Shown: piece after piece, positions 45,073 through 58,260 of the stretch
How positions within the stretch are numbered: the first letter of the stretch is position 1
Layout of the letters: each line of letters starts with the position of its first letter
Translations under genes and position numbers: made by a program
Notes under the pieces: generated by a model
Told to the model about the DNA's origin: nothing
The model's database searches: none
Seen by the model: only the letters and a program-made list of their open reading frames with translations
NCBI GenBank assembly: GCA_003339415.1
Contig: PDHQ01000025.1
Coordinates: 215,853-279,852, forward strand
Length of the DNA: 64,000 nt
Direction: 5' to 3'
Source: Ophiocordyceps camponoti-saundersi (nom. inval.)
Lineage: Eukaryota > Ascomycota > Sordariomycetes > Hypocreales > Ophiocordycipitaceae

Positions 45073-45681
45073 TCAGTGAACATAGCTAGAACCGTGCGCC
45101 AGCGTTTCATGACCTAAGGGGGGTCTCGCCGAATATGGAGGAGGTGGTATGGCATCCGAGGTCGGAGGCGTATATGGCGGTGGTGGCGGTTCTGCACCTG
45201 CAGACCTAGCAGCTGTATATGGCGGCAACGAGTCTGCGACTGCTCCCCGAGAAGAAGATCCACCTACCGGTGCCACTTCTCCTCGAAGCCTGGGTGATGG
45301 ATCTGTTTTTGAATACACTGGTGGTGGGCGGCCTGGCGGCACCGACCCCGAGATTGGCCTGTTGGCGATGCTGGTCGGCGGCATCGGAGGCGGCGCCGGC
45401 GGCTGTCTTGCACCGGCAGTGGCCCCCCTCGCTGCGGAAGAGGCTCTGCTGGCGAGACTGCCTACTCCCGTCGCTACAGTAGTGGTCGGTATTGGTCCAC
45501 CAAAGAGAATGAACAAGAGGGCATGGTACCAAGGTTGGTATTCCGCCTGTGCGATTTGTTGTTGGGCCTGGCCATTCTTGAAGACAGTTATAATATCCCC
45601 AGGCTTTTCCTTTTCCCTAGGCGCAGCTGAAGCTGATCTTAGGAGAAGTAGAAATATAGTGGTCGCAAAGACGGCCTTCAT
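45073..45681 (-). CDS. Proline-rich membrane or secreted protein with four (L/P)PxY motifs
   Basis: A single exon of 202 residues starts with a signal peptide (MKAVFATTIFLLLLRSASA). A hydrophobic segment follows at about 50-62 (PWYHALLFILFGG), long enough for a short or re-entrant membrane segment. The C-terminal half is rich in Pro, Ala, Ser and Gly and has PPVY (120-123), LPPY (152-155), PPPY (167-170) and PPPY (180-183). Such motifs bind WW domains, for instance those of Rsp5-type ubiquitin ligases when facing the cytosol. If the hydrophobic segment is a membrane helix the motifs would be cytosolic, as in Rsp5 adaptors; otherwise the chain is simply secreted. GC-rich opposite-strand frames here are shadows. 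Confidence 0.65.
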   Translation of the reverse strand: MKAVFATTIFLLLLRSASAAPREKEKPGDIITVFKNGQAQQQIAQAEYQPWYHALLFILFGGPIPTTTVATGVGSLASRASSAARGATAGARQPPAPPPMPPTSIANRPISGSVPPGRPPPVYSKTDPSPRLRGEVAPVGGSSSRGAVADSLPPYTAARSAGAEPPPPPYTPPTSDAIPPPPYSARPPLGHETLAHGSSYVH

Positions 45682-46560
45682 CGTGACAGTCGGAGATGGT
45701 GCTTAAAGGCGAGGGGCACAGGGGCAGCTGTTTCTCGTAGTTGGAGAGCGGTTGACGGATGGGATCCTGCAGCATTTTAAAGTAGATAGATACTCGCTGA
45801 CTCGCTTGCGACAGTGGAGCTGTTGATGCATTTCACCGCTGGCGGCTTGCTGTCCGCCTTGCCATGATGCCTAGCGGCTTGCTGTCCGCCTTGCCATGAT
45901 TCCTAGCGGCTTGCTGTCCGCCTTGCCATGATGCCTAGCCGTGGGACAGTGCTCTAGGTATCAGCTAGGCGAACCGGTGAGCAGCGAGTCAGAATGCCCT
46001 GGAAATGATGTTGCGGTTAGTCGTTGGCCCATTGCGATACACATGAGAAGTTCATTATCGGCTCTTCTCTGCTATTCGCGATTCTTAGCCTGTATGCCGC
46101 GGTTAGAAATTCGACAAGCAATATCCCGTAGCATCGGTATATCAGAGCTTACAGGACCAGGGGCCCCTTGTTCCTAGGGATTCCACACTCTCCCGCAAGT
46201 AGATAAGCTTACAGACGCTCTAGGGACCCCTGTTTAACTTATTTTCAAGGCCATCCCTCTCGTTGAGTCCAGACCACCAAGAAGGCCGGTGCTAGCAAGA
46301 TCTTACACAGACTAACAGAGAGCTTCGCGGCCGTGTGGATACAAAATGCCGCAATCACACGAACAAGCAACTTCCTCATGGCCGTGCGGGAACCATCTCG
46401 AATTATCGGTAGCATGTTCACTAGTTCTGATACTAACGCGTGCCCTTTGACCCAGGTGAAGCGAAGCAATCCGGCCCCAATGGCCCGGCCCCTCCGTAGA
46501 GTGGGGCCGCTCCGGGGGCCTCCAATCCCACAGATCTCCCATTGCTTTTGTGGCAGACGC
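45682..46560. other. Intergenic; minisatellite and no gene
   Basis: Contains a three-unit tandem repeat and otherwise overlapping frames on both strands (for example 46,245-46,571 and 46,312-46,638, minus) that lack recognisable motifs. Confidence 0.5.
45843..45938. repeat. Three tandem 32-base units
   Basis: Units 45,843-45,874, 45,875-45,906 and 45,907-45,938 each begin CGGCTTGCTGTCCGCCTTGC and end with CCTAG. They differ at a single position (ATG versus ATT before CCTAG), so the array is young. Confidence 0.9.
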
Positions 46561-46566
46561 AGCTCT

Positions 46567-46591
46567 GGCACTCAAAAGTGGAGGCACCTCC
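46567..46591 (+). repeat. Short dispersed repeat, copy 2 (partial)
   Basis: Matches copy 1 from GGCACTCAAAAGTGGAGG to CACCTCC and then diverges, followed shortly by a CA microsatellite (about 46,600-46,615). Confidence 0.75.
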
Positions 46592-46824
46592 CCGCTGCCA
46601 CACACACACACACAACACCACCCTTCAGGCCTGACCATACGTACCGGGAGGACTGGCCTGACTAGCTGGTCTAGGCTCTATCTGAGTCACTCTCTCCCCG
46701 GCCGTGTCTATATATCAGCGGGCTCTCTCTGGCTCCTATGGGCTCTGACTCCGCTGCGGGCTCTGTGGCAGCGTCGTGGCTCTGTGGCCAAGGCTCTCTC
46801 GAGGGGGGAAAAGCAATCCTACTC

Positions 46825-46915
46825 GTGCCGCTGGGGAACGAACCCAGGACGTCTCGGCGCAGTGGAAGCATCAAAGGACTCATACTCAAAAGTGGAGGCA
46901 CCTCCGGAGAGATGC
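46825..46915 (+). repeat. tRNA-like composite sequence containing copy 3 of the short repeat
   Basis: GGCGCAGTGGAAGC (46,856-46,869) equals the D-arm/A-box of fungal initiator tRNA-Met, and GGACTCATA (46,876-46,884) resembles its anticodon region. Just upstream, the minus strand reads GTCCTGGGTTCGTTCCCCAG, close to a tRNA T-arm. No complete cloverleaf with a normal T-arm and acceptor stem can be drawn in one orientation, so this is not a functional tRNA gene but could be a tRNA-derived fragment. It runs directly into repeat copy 3 (46,884-46,915). Confidence 0.4.
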
Positions 46916-46932
46916 TCAGATCATAGGCCCTG

Positions 46933-46933
<1 letters not shown>

Positions 46934-46969
<36 letters not shown>
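46934..46969. repeat. CA dinucleotide microsatellite
   Basis: A perfect CA run of about 36 bases following GGCCCTGC. A shorter CA run follows repeat copy 2 at about 46,606-46,616. Confidence 0.9.
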
Positions 46970-46970
<1 letters not shown>

Positions 46971-47146
46971 CAGCTTTCAAGGATCAGTTGCCGCCAGAAG
47001 ATGATAAGAAAGCGGAGCCAATCTAGCTCAATATTGCGCATCAATTTCTTTTACTCCGTGCTTCAGACTCCGGATAGATAAAGCAAAGCTGAAACTGGGC
47101 TTCGGCATATCTAATACCTTATATCAACCTCGTCTTTGAGCTTCGA

Positions 47147-47180
47147 ACCTACCTACCAACCTACCTAGGTAGGTAGGTTT
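47147..47180. repeat. Inverted repeat with CCTACCTAGGTAGG core
   Basis: AACCTACCTACCAACCTACC is followed by TAGGTAGGTAGGTT, so the arms pair around a CCTAGG centre. It sits about 100 bases before the change to AT-rich DNA. Confidence 0.7.
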
Positions 47181-47279
47181 ACGTTATAGGACATGCATGC
47201 ATACATACCTGCCTATGTTAGCGTGATTCCCTCGTTTAGCTAGAGCGTCCTTAGCTGCTCTCACCTCTCTCTCTAGCAA

Positions 47280-50200
47280 TATTTTAAAAGTGACCGTAAT
47301 AAACAGTTAGTTATTCTATCTAATAGCATAAACGAACACTAAGTAGGACGCGAGATCTATTAGAAAGGAAGGACCTACTCCGCTCTATATAACTTAGAAT
47401 AATTATAAGCCCTATAAGGAAAACTCTATTACCCTAATATAATTATTTAAATTCCCTAGTAATAATAGAATAATCTTACTTAGTATATTATTAGCTTAGA
47501 AACTAGCCTCTTTATTATTAAAAGCTTTTCCTCTAAAATCCGCTATTTTTATATATATAAGAAAAACCTCTAAGCTTTAAAGTTAGAAATTAAGCTTTTT
47601 AGTTTATATATATATATATTTATTTTCTTATTTATATATATATAAATTAATTATTTTATTTATTTTTTATTTTATATAATTTTCTAATTTTAGTAAAATC
47701 TTATTAAGATTTTAATAGTTAAAAATTATATTAATTAGCTTTATTATATATACTAAAATATAAAATATTAATTTTTAAAAAAAATATTCTAAATAAGATA
47801 AGTAAAATTAAGATTTTTATAAAACTAATTAAAAATAATAATTAGAAATATTAAAATTATATTTTTAAAACTTAAGCTAAATTTAAAAAATTATAAAAAT
47901 ATATTTTTATTAATAAAAGTTTTTAAAATAATAAACTAATTCGCTTAAAATTAAATATAAAAATATATAAATAAATTAATATTTTAAAAATAGCTTAAGA
48001 AATATTTATTTAAAATTATAATTTCTTAAAAGCTAAATATTAAGAAAAATATAAAAAATAAGAAAAAATAAAAAAATATAATAAAAACTTTTAAGCTTAA
48101 ATTTAAGAAATTATAAATTATTAATAATTTTCTTTATATTATAAAAAAAATTAGATAATAAAAATATAATATAAGATTTTATAAGTAAAAGTTAAAATCT
48201 TAAATAAAGAATATTATTATAATTTTTTTATAAAATATAAATTAGCTATAAATATTAAAAATTACTAAATTTTACTTAAAAACTAATATATTTAATTTTA
48301 TAATTAAAAGAAAAATATTAACGTTATAAAATTTAAAAAATTATTTTAAGTAAATAATAATTTTATATAGATAATTTAATTTTATAATATTATTTATTTA
48401 TATTTATATATATAGATTTAGATAATTTATTTTAAGTAAATAAGTAAATATAAAAAAAAAAGTTTTTATATTATAGATTTTACTAATAATTTTATTTATT
48501 ACTTAGATATTATATTACTTATTATAATAAAGCGTTTAAATAATAAAATATTCCTAAGATTAAAAAATAAAGAAGAAAAAACTAATTTTAAAAGAAAAAA
48601 TAAGAAAAAAAATAAATTTAATAATTATAAACTAAAATATAATAAAAATAACTAATAAAAAAACTATAAATAAAATAAAAAAAAAGATAACTATTATAAT
48701 AATAACTATTATAATAATAACCGCTATAAAGAAAAATATAGTAATAAATATAATAATAATAAAAACTAAAGTTAATATAAAAAAAAAGGTAGAATTTCGA
48801 GAAATATTATAAGTAAGCTTTAAATATTTAATACGATTTATATAAAAAGTTTAGATATAAGAAAGATTATTATTTTTTATTATAAAATAATATTTTATTA
48901 TAATAATAAAGCTTATATATATTAAGAATTATTAAAAAAAATACTTAAAAATAAAGCTTAAATTTAAAAAAAATTAAAAATAGTAAAATTAAGTCTAACT
49001 CTTTTTACTCCTCTCCGTATTTCTTTTATAAAAAAGGTTATATTATAAAAACTTTTTTTTTTAAAATCTCCTTTTACGTAATATTCTTTATTACAAAATA
49101 CTTATTATTTTATTTAATAATTCTTAACTTAAGTATAATAATTTATATTTTTAATAATTACGAATAATTTATATAATTCTATAGCTTAAACTTTAAGGAG
49201 TTTATTTAAATAAAAAATAATAAAGTTTTTATTAAAAAATATAATAAAATAAATATTAAAATACTAATTAGAATAATAATAATATTATTAATAATAATAA
49301 TAATATTCGTACGCTAATATGCTTAATTTAGCTTAGAACTATCTTATATATATTCTAAGAGTAGGAAAAACCGGAGAACTCGGAGTAAAACCCTCCCCTT
49401 AAGCGTTACCTCGGTTTAGGGCCGGACTAAGTCCGCACCTAGCACTCTATACCTTAGATAAGTTTAATAATAATAAATAATTAGGAAGCTAATATATCCT
49501 CTAAAGCGGAGTTTATAATAGTAAAAGTACGCGTAAGCTAAGTCCGGTATAGAGTTTATATAGCTACTTATTTTCTTAAGCGTTATCGTTATTATAAACT
49601 AAATCTCCGCGCTTAATTATAGTATCCTAAATAATCTATTTAATTAAGGCTTTATTAATATAACTAAGAAATATATAAAAGTTCTACTAGCTTATAATAA
49701 ACTTTATAATAGCTAGTTTTAAAAAATAGCTTAATTATTATAGCGAAGCTATAAATAAGTTCGGAAAAGGGGTTAGAGGTAAAGCTATTATATTCGCTTT
49801 TTAGCGTTTTCGCTTTAGCTATTACTAAACTCTAGTTAGCGCTAAGGAGGGAGGAGGGGTAATATATATAAAGTTCCGATTTATAAATCTCCGGGGTTAG
49901 GAAATATAAGTATCTTTCGCCCGGTCTTACGCTATTCTTATTTTAAAGTAAAGTTAACTTTACTTAAGGTAAGTCCCCTAATAGAGAGGGTAATAGTATA
50001 GTTTTTTTCTATATATTATAAGGTAAGCTAACTTACCCTTTATATACGGAGAGGCGGAGTATTAGCTATATTATAATTTTACTATATAATATTTAGTAAT
50101 ATATCTAAGCTAATAATACTTAAAGTATTACCGGGGTTAAACTTTTAGCTTATAAGGTTCCGCGTTAAAAATCTCCGCTTATATTATTATATTTTTATTA

Positions 50201-52815
50201 TAAATCTAATTTATATTTATTATACTATTAATAGTAATTATAAGGGAACTCCGCTAAGTTCCTAAATAGTATCTTTTCGCGTATAATTATATTACTAAGA
50301 TTTTATTTAATAACTTAATTTTCTTCTAAAAAGCTTTCTTACCGCCCTATTATAAGGCTTACGCTAGCACCCCCTTTATAATAAGAGTATAACCTCCGCT
50401 AATTAAGTATACCTTTTCTCCGAAAATAATATAAAGCTACCCTAAATTAAACTAAAGCTTATAAACGGTATTTTAGAATATTATTATAATATTATTACTA
50501 AGTAGTTTCCTTATTATAAAAGCTTAGCTTTACTTACGGAGTCCGCGGTTAATATTTATTATAATTACCTTAAGGCCTTAAACTTAAAGTAAAGTAGCGA
50601 TAAAGTTAAAGCGAATTATAAGCTAACGCTTATATTACTTAGGAATTTACTTTTTAATAATTTTCTTTAGTATTTTAGCCGTAACTATAGCTTATATTAA
50701 AGAAATTCCGCTCCCCCCGGAGCTATAGAAAAGAGAGGAAACCGCGGCTATAATAGCTAAGGAAATATTACTAATCGATAAGGTTAAAGTAAGGGGGGCG
50801 CCTCCCCGGACCCTCTTAGACTCCGCTACTTATTCGATAATTACTTATATGAAGACTAAGGCGTCTCCCGAAATAATCTTACTAATACTTACCTTAGCTT
50901 TTAATAAGGTAAAAAATATAGTAAACCCTTAAGTCCGAGCTTACTATAATTTAGAGTAAAGCTATATTCTAGGTAAAAAATTTTCGCGGTTACGATTAAC
51001 TTATATAATATTACCCTCCCCCCCGAAGCTGCTCTAAGCGTAGCTTAAGGCTATCGCTATAAGGTAACGAAAGGAGCGGAGTCTGCTTATAATATAAGAA
51101 TAAAAGGTCCGTATCCGCGTCGCTTTAAGCGCGGAATCTATAAAATATATAAAAGTTATTTAATAATAATATTATTAAAATTATAAAATATCGCGTATTA
51201 TTAAGATTTTATATATAACTTAGTATTTTATTAATTACTAAAGTTTAAAAAAATATAATAAGATAATAATTTTAATTAAGAAAATTTAATATTAAAAATA
51301 GTAAATAATAAAATTATTATAATTATAAGATTTATTTATAACTAATTTATTTTAAAATATATTTTAAAGTAAATAAATTATATATTATTCGCTATAAGGC
51401 GATAAAAATACTTATCTTATATTTTTTAAAAAGTAAGAAAGTTAGTAATAAATATATAGTATTTAAAACTTAAATATTTAAATTTATAAGTTCTTAACTA
51501 TATTAATAATAATTACGATAAAATATAAATATAACTAATTAAAAAAGATAGCGTGCTAATTAATAAATATAAAAGCTACGCTATAGTAAAGATAAAGTAA
51601 TAAATTAATAAGATTCCTAAGGAGAAGCTAAAGATACTAAGTAAAACGCTTATAATTAATTTTTATAATTTTAAAAAAGATTTTATAAGCTATTCTTCGA
51701 TAATATTAATTATTAATAAAAATATAAAATTTATATAAGATTTTTACTTAGTTAACTAAATATAATATATAATTCTTAAGATACTAAAAATAATATTTTA
51801 ATATTTTATATATTAATATAAGTTTTATATTTAAGTAATAAAGATAAATAATAAGATTAAAAATTAACTAGATATTTTAAAGTTTTTAAAAAGTAAGAAT
51901 ATTTATATAAACTTCTCTATACCTTATATATTAAAGTAAAATAATAAAGTAAAATATATTAAGGGAGTCCTTAAAATAAAAATAAAAGCGATAATATAAT
52001 AAACTAGCTATAAGTACTTATATACTTATTTAATTATTAAGTAAACTGCTTAGTAAAATCTATAATAAAAGATTATATAAGCGGATAATATTACTTATAT
52101 TAGTAAGCTACTTAAATAAAGTATAAAATATTAATATTTAAATATTTAAGTATTTTATATATATACTTAATAAAAGTATTTCTATTACCTAAGCGGATTT
52201 CCTATTTAGGAAAACTTATATAATATATACTTAATAAGCTCTTAATATCTTATAAGTATTAAATACTTATATTTATTAAGCTTTAAAGCGTATAAAGAAA
52301 TATTAAAACTTTAAAGTAACTTTTCTTAATATTTAAGAAAAGTATATAGTTTTAATAAGTATAGCTAAGCTTAGCTAAGCTTAGCTAAACTACCCTATAC
52401 TTAACCGGAGATACCGGAGATACTAGAGTTACCGGAGATACCGGAGATAAGCGGACTTAACGATAAGTATAATAATTAGAAAGTTATATAGTAATCGGAG
52501 AAAAGATAAGTTTCTACGCTTTTATTCGCTATGGAAAAGTAAGGTAAAAGCGGGGCAGATAAGAATACGGAATCTTACTCGCTAAGAAAAGTAAGGTAAA
52601 AGTAAGTCTTAGTTTTTAGAAATTTCTACTAGCTTTTATAGAATTAATAAGCGAAAAAAGGAAAAGGTTTATATAAAAAGGCTTTCCCTCCCTCTCTTTC
52701 CTTTCCTTTTCCTCTTCCTTCCTTAAGCTTTTAATTCTAAAAAAGGTTTTAAGTTTTAAGAAATATCTTACCTTAATTTTTAAAATTAGTAATTAATAAT
52801 TAATTATTTATTTAT
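47280..52815. other. AT-rich, RIP-like mutated repeat DNA without ORFs
   Basis: No frame of 60 codons survives on either strand and the sequence is dominated by TA, TAA and ATT. Stretches at about 49.3-51.2 kb are less extreme, with GGTTAGG-like and CCTCCCC islands, probably because the starting sequence was less mutated. Short GAGATACCG repeats occur at about 52,410-52,450. I cannot name the ancestral element here. Confidence 0.7.
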
Positions 52816-53091
52816 TATTAAGGTATCTTACGATACCTTAATAGCCTTATATTATCCCTATAGCCTCGTCCCTTTATATAGCCTTCCTAAGTTATAAGGA
52901 ACCTTTATACGAGATCCTTCTAATCTTATAACTCCCTACTCTACTTTTTATATTCCTTACTATTACTTTATACGTTCGATTAGGTATTTAGATAGCTACC
53001 CTCCTTATACGTTATATACGAAAAAGTAATTATAATAATATACTCCTTTTTAGGACCTTTACGTTATTAGTAATAGATAGCTTATCTAATA
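52816..53091 (+). repeat. 5' LTR
   Basis: Carries a near-terminal palindrome TTAAGGTATC-TTAC-GATACCTTAA at 52,819-52,842. Differences from the 3' LTR are mostly of the C/T or G/A kind. Confidence 0.88.
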
Positions 53092-56000
53092 CTAATTAAT
53101 ATATCGGGTAATATATAGATTAGCTAAAACGGAAAAGATAATTACGGATAAAAAGATTAGTAATCTATTATACTTAACTTTACCCTCTTATATAACTTAG
53201 TAATATATATAATAGCTACCTCGTATAATAGAAAAAGAAGATAGGTTTTTCCTTATACTAAACCCCCTCGGATAATAACGATAGCTTTATATACCTTATT
53301 ATCCGATAAGAACTCTTATACGCCCTTAGCACCTTCGAATACGCTTATGCCCGCGTATACCTAGCTTAAACTAACTTAGGTAACCTTAGAACTAACTTAA
53401 ACTTAAGCTTAGGAACTTAACCTAATTATATATAAAAAGATAGCTAAAGGAAATATTATCCTAGTCCGTATATAGTAAGTAAAGACTAGCTTAAATTTCT
53501 AAGAAACTAACCCGAAAATTATAAATAAACCCTTAGATATTAAACTTATAACGTATATAAGAAAGATTATATATAAAATAATATACTTAAGAATTAGGGG
53601 CTCCTTTCTTACCGGAAGCGCTTAGGAAAACTTTTATAAATAGACCGAATACTAAGTAAAGTAAGTTTCTTATCTATTTCTTAAGGCCTTCTTATAGCTT
53701 CTTAAGGAACGAGGCGTTACTATATAATAAATTAGTAGCTTTATCGAGAAATTCCTCTCCGTAATTAAAGCTCTATATAATTACGTTTTAGCTATCCTTT
53801 TAATAACCTTAGTAACCCTTACCTTAAAGCCTATTTAGAAAATTATCCCGTTAATTAAAGTTCCCCTCCGTATAACTCCTAATATAACTCCTAATATAAC
53901 CCCGTACGAAGCGAAGGAAATACTAAACCTATTTATAGCTCTTATAATAATCTTAAAAAGCCCGGCCTTTATTCTTCCCCTTATATAACTAATTTATAAT
54001 AGCTTAATTACTTCTAAGAAAGTTATAATATTTAGTAAAAGCTAGCGAAAAGATTAGAATTACTTAAGCTATCTATATAATATTTTATATAATAAAGCTA
54101 AGCTTTTTATATTATATTACTAATAGATTAGTATTACCGAAAACTAATACTATACTATTTTCCTAGATATTCTTACGGGCCTAGTATAGTTATATTACCT
54201 CTATTATATAAGACCCGAGAAAAGGTAGGATAAGATCTATCGAATACTTAATTTATATTTTAATATAATAACGAATTCGGAATCGTATATAATATTAGGC
54301 CGATTAAACTAGTATAACTTTTACTTTTATATAAAGGAAATACTTAGAGAAAACTATACTAAAAGTTTTCGAGGAATTAATTAAGAAAATATAACTTATA
54401 TAATATACCCTTAGCGAAGGGGAAACTTAACTTTACGCTATAATAATAAGGGCCTACCGTAAGGTACCGGAACTTAAGCTAGTATTTCTCTCTATAAAGC
54501 CCTCGTGCGAAGAGTTTTTCTCTATTTTTCGCACGTTACTCTAGGTTACCCTTAACTATAAGAAAATATTTAACTAGTTCTTTATTAATTAATATTATCG
54601 TATAAACTCCTTATAACTAAATTTACCTTAGCTAAAGTTCCGTATAGGTAAATTTAAATAAGTTTAGTAAAAAGACTGCCGCCCGTTACCTTATATAAAG
54701 AAGCGCTATTTTATTTATAAGAAGGAAAGGTATTAGTTAATAAATTATAAGTAAGGGGATTTCGACCGCGCGAGAAAGGCGTACTTTACTTTATACGAAA
54801 AATTCGATAAGGACCCCCTTATAAATAACGAATTCGAAGCCTTCCTCCTTAAGTATAAAAAATATAATATTATTAATAACCTTAATAACTTATTATATAA
54901 AGAGGAAGATAAGGACGCTTTTAAGAAAGCTACTTAATTTATCCTTTTAAGTGCCCTTATATATCGATTTATAGGGGAAGATATCTTCGTATAGTAAACT
55001 ATATAACTAAGTAATTAAGTTTTTCTTATAGACGCTTATTATACGGAATACTAAGGATAATTTTAGGATATTAGCGCTATAAACTTCTCTACTATTAGTA
55101 GAGACTAGGCTAAAGTATTCGTATAAGAAAATCTAAATACGTAAATTAACTAAACCTTAAGTATTATAATAATTAAGTTTAGTAGCTTAGCCGCTATAAC
55201 TTTAATTAGTATAATTAATATTAATAGCTTTTTTAGTATTATATAGTATTATATTCTTAATACCCTTACGCTATTTCTCCTTTCCCTCGGAGATATAGAT
55301 CGCTTAGGGGTATATTTTAATAATATTAAGAACGTTATCGTACGCGAGGATAGTTAGATAATCCCCGTTATACGGAAATAGGGATATCCGTTCTTTTATA
55401 CGTCTCCGCGCGAAGCCGCCCTTTTCTTTATAAAAGTATAGCTCTATTATTTATACCGTTATTTTAAGCACCCTTATATAAAACGTTTTTATAACTTACT
55501 TCGGAATATAAGTTATAGTAATATCTCCGAAGTATTACTTTATACGATAAAGAAGTTCTATTACTAATACTAAATATATAACCCCTTACTATAATAATTT
55601 AAATTCTTAATTAAAAATAATATCTTTTTTAATTATAAGATTATTATAGATATCGTATAACTAAGTAATAAAAATACTCTCTATATTATTAATAAGGCTA
55701 TATTTTTCTAAGCTATTATTTTCGTATAATTACTTTTTACCTAAGATATATAGAACGCCTTTTACCGCTACTAGATTACTATTTACTAAGGCCCTCTAGA
55801 TATTATTATATATAACCCCGGTATAAACTTCTTTTCGGATAAATTCTATTTTTTTATATAAATTATTAGTTCGTTATATAAGGAAATACCTATTAAGGCG
55901 TACTAAGTAATTAGTAAGGTTAAACGCTCGTACGTTTTTCTTTAATATATATACGATATATTTAAGGAAAACTTTAAAAATTAAGCTAATAATAATATAA

Positions 56001-58260
56001 TCCTCTAGCTTACGGTAAAATACTTAAATAATATAGTAAAACCTAATAGCTTTATACTTATACTCCTTATCTTCGGTATATATTTTTATATTTACGGTAC
56101 CTCGCCCCTATCCTTAAATATTATCGTACGGGTAACCGCGATTCGAAAGGTAATAAAGGTTATTCGGGAACTTTATACGAAAAGAGATATTAGCCGCGTA
56201 CTTACTACGTAAAACGGACCTCGCTTATATAAGAACCTTATACTTCCCCTTTATTCTTAGGTAATAGTTTAGCGTAAACGCTATAGCTAAATAAGACTAT
56301 ATAAACTTTTAGTAATTAAAGGGTAATCTATCTTTATAAACCTTCCTAGTAGCTTTACTAAGTTCCGTATAACGTAGATTAAGCTATATTTTCCGCTTAA
56401 CGAAGCTTTTATAAAAAAAGCTAATACTTATATAAAGAGATTTACTATTAAGATTCCGTATTATAGCCCGCGGGGATATAAGGATTTTACCGATTATACG
56501 GTAAACTTATTTATCTCCCTTGCTTTCCTCTCGGAGAAAGAAATAAAAGATATTACCCTCGTTATATAACTCCGTTAAGATAATATTATTATAACTCCTA
56601 GCCTCCTATTCGAAGAATTAGACCGCGCTAAAATCGATAGCTTTACCGCTTAGGATATTTTTATCTTCGTATAATATAACCTAACTAAATATAGCTAGCT
56701 ATATATTTTCTATATAAGGCTTATATAAGAAATTAAGAATAAAACTATAAAGCTATATAAGAAGTTATAACTTATTATATAAGGCTATATTAATACCGAT
56801 AAGGCTATTATATTTACTTAATTACCTATAATCTTACGAATAAGCTAAAGACTAATTCTTACTCTAAGCCCTTTTTTTATATAGTTATATAATATATATA
56901 AAAAGCTACGCGATATTACTTAAGCGTATATATAATCGTATAACTACTTAATAAGACTAATTTTCGTATAATTACCGAAAGAGATATAGGACCGCTTCTT
57001 AAAAAATACTATTTTATATATCTATTATCTACTATACGGAATAGTAAAATTAGGCATTTACTAGTTTAAAATATATTATAAGTATTACTATATAAACTTA
57101 AAAATAATAACTTTAATATATAACTTATATTTTCTCTTTATACTTACTAGCCCGGATTCCTTCGGCCTTATAGGAATATAGACTAACGATACCTTCTCCT
57201 TTATCTCTCTTACTTTCTCGGCCCTTAAGGAAGAATCCCTTAAGTAATAGAACCTTCGTGCGAAGCTAAAAATACGCCTCTCGCATAAGACGCTAATCGA
57301 ATTTAATAGCGGATAAATTTCCCTCGAAGGCGATAATATTCTCTTCGTATAGAAAAGATAAGTTAAGGCATTATAGGTTATTAACCTAGCTAAAGAAAAC
57401 GCTCCGTAAGCGTATCTCTTATAACGCGTATAAGGAGCGTATATCTTATTAATTTACTAGCTTAAAGTAATATATAACCTCTTAGCTACTACTTAAGTTT
57501 AGGAACCGATAAAGGAAAACTATAATACCCTAAACGCCCGCGTATAATAGCAGATTAAGAACGCTAACCGGGGACTATATTTTATTCCTCTTAACCTCCT
57601 TTATATAAAGCTTTAGATTTTTACTAATAGCTTATTTGCGAATAATAAAAACTTATCTTCGTAGATAGGATTCGTAATCGTACTAAATAAAAAGGTAGCT
57701 TATATAAAGAACGAAGTCTTTATTTACGGTAATATTATATACTAATCCTTAATAAAATATAAGAGAGTAATATATAATATACTTATAAGTAAATTATACG
57801 GTATCGTATAAGGAATTAATAATAATATCGCCTTTAATATTACGCTTTAAAAGATCGTATATAGTCTCTCTTTACCGGATATCCCTCTTATACTTTATAT
57901 AAACTTATACTCCTTTTATAACTACTTAGTTAAGCTTAGTAATATAAGGGAGAAAAGGCTTATAATTAATATTATAGCTTTACGCGAATCGTACGAAAAA
58001 AAGAAAATTACTAAGATATTCTAAATTAATAATAAAGATAACTTAGTAAATATTATAACGAAAAAAGGCCCGAATAACGCTTTCGTATAACTAGTTATAA
58101 TAAATAAGATTACGATTAAGATAAAAGTAGTTATCGAAAAACTTACGCTATTATCGCCGCCCTTTAAGCTCGTAAATTTAACGCCGTATAAAAAGAATAA
58201 AACGGCCGCCGCCCTTTACCTTATATTGCCTAATAATAGCGAGAACGGACTACCGGCGAT

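Noticed and set aside
46825..46900. Functional tRNA gene (initiator Met)
   Set aside because: Only the D-arm and a partial anticodon arm match; a proper T-arm and acceptor stem do not follow in the same orientation.
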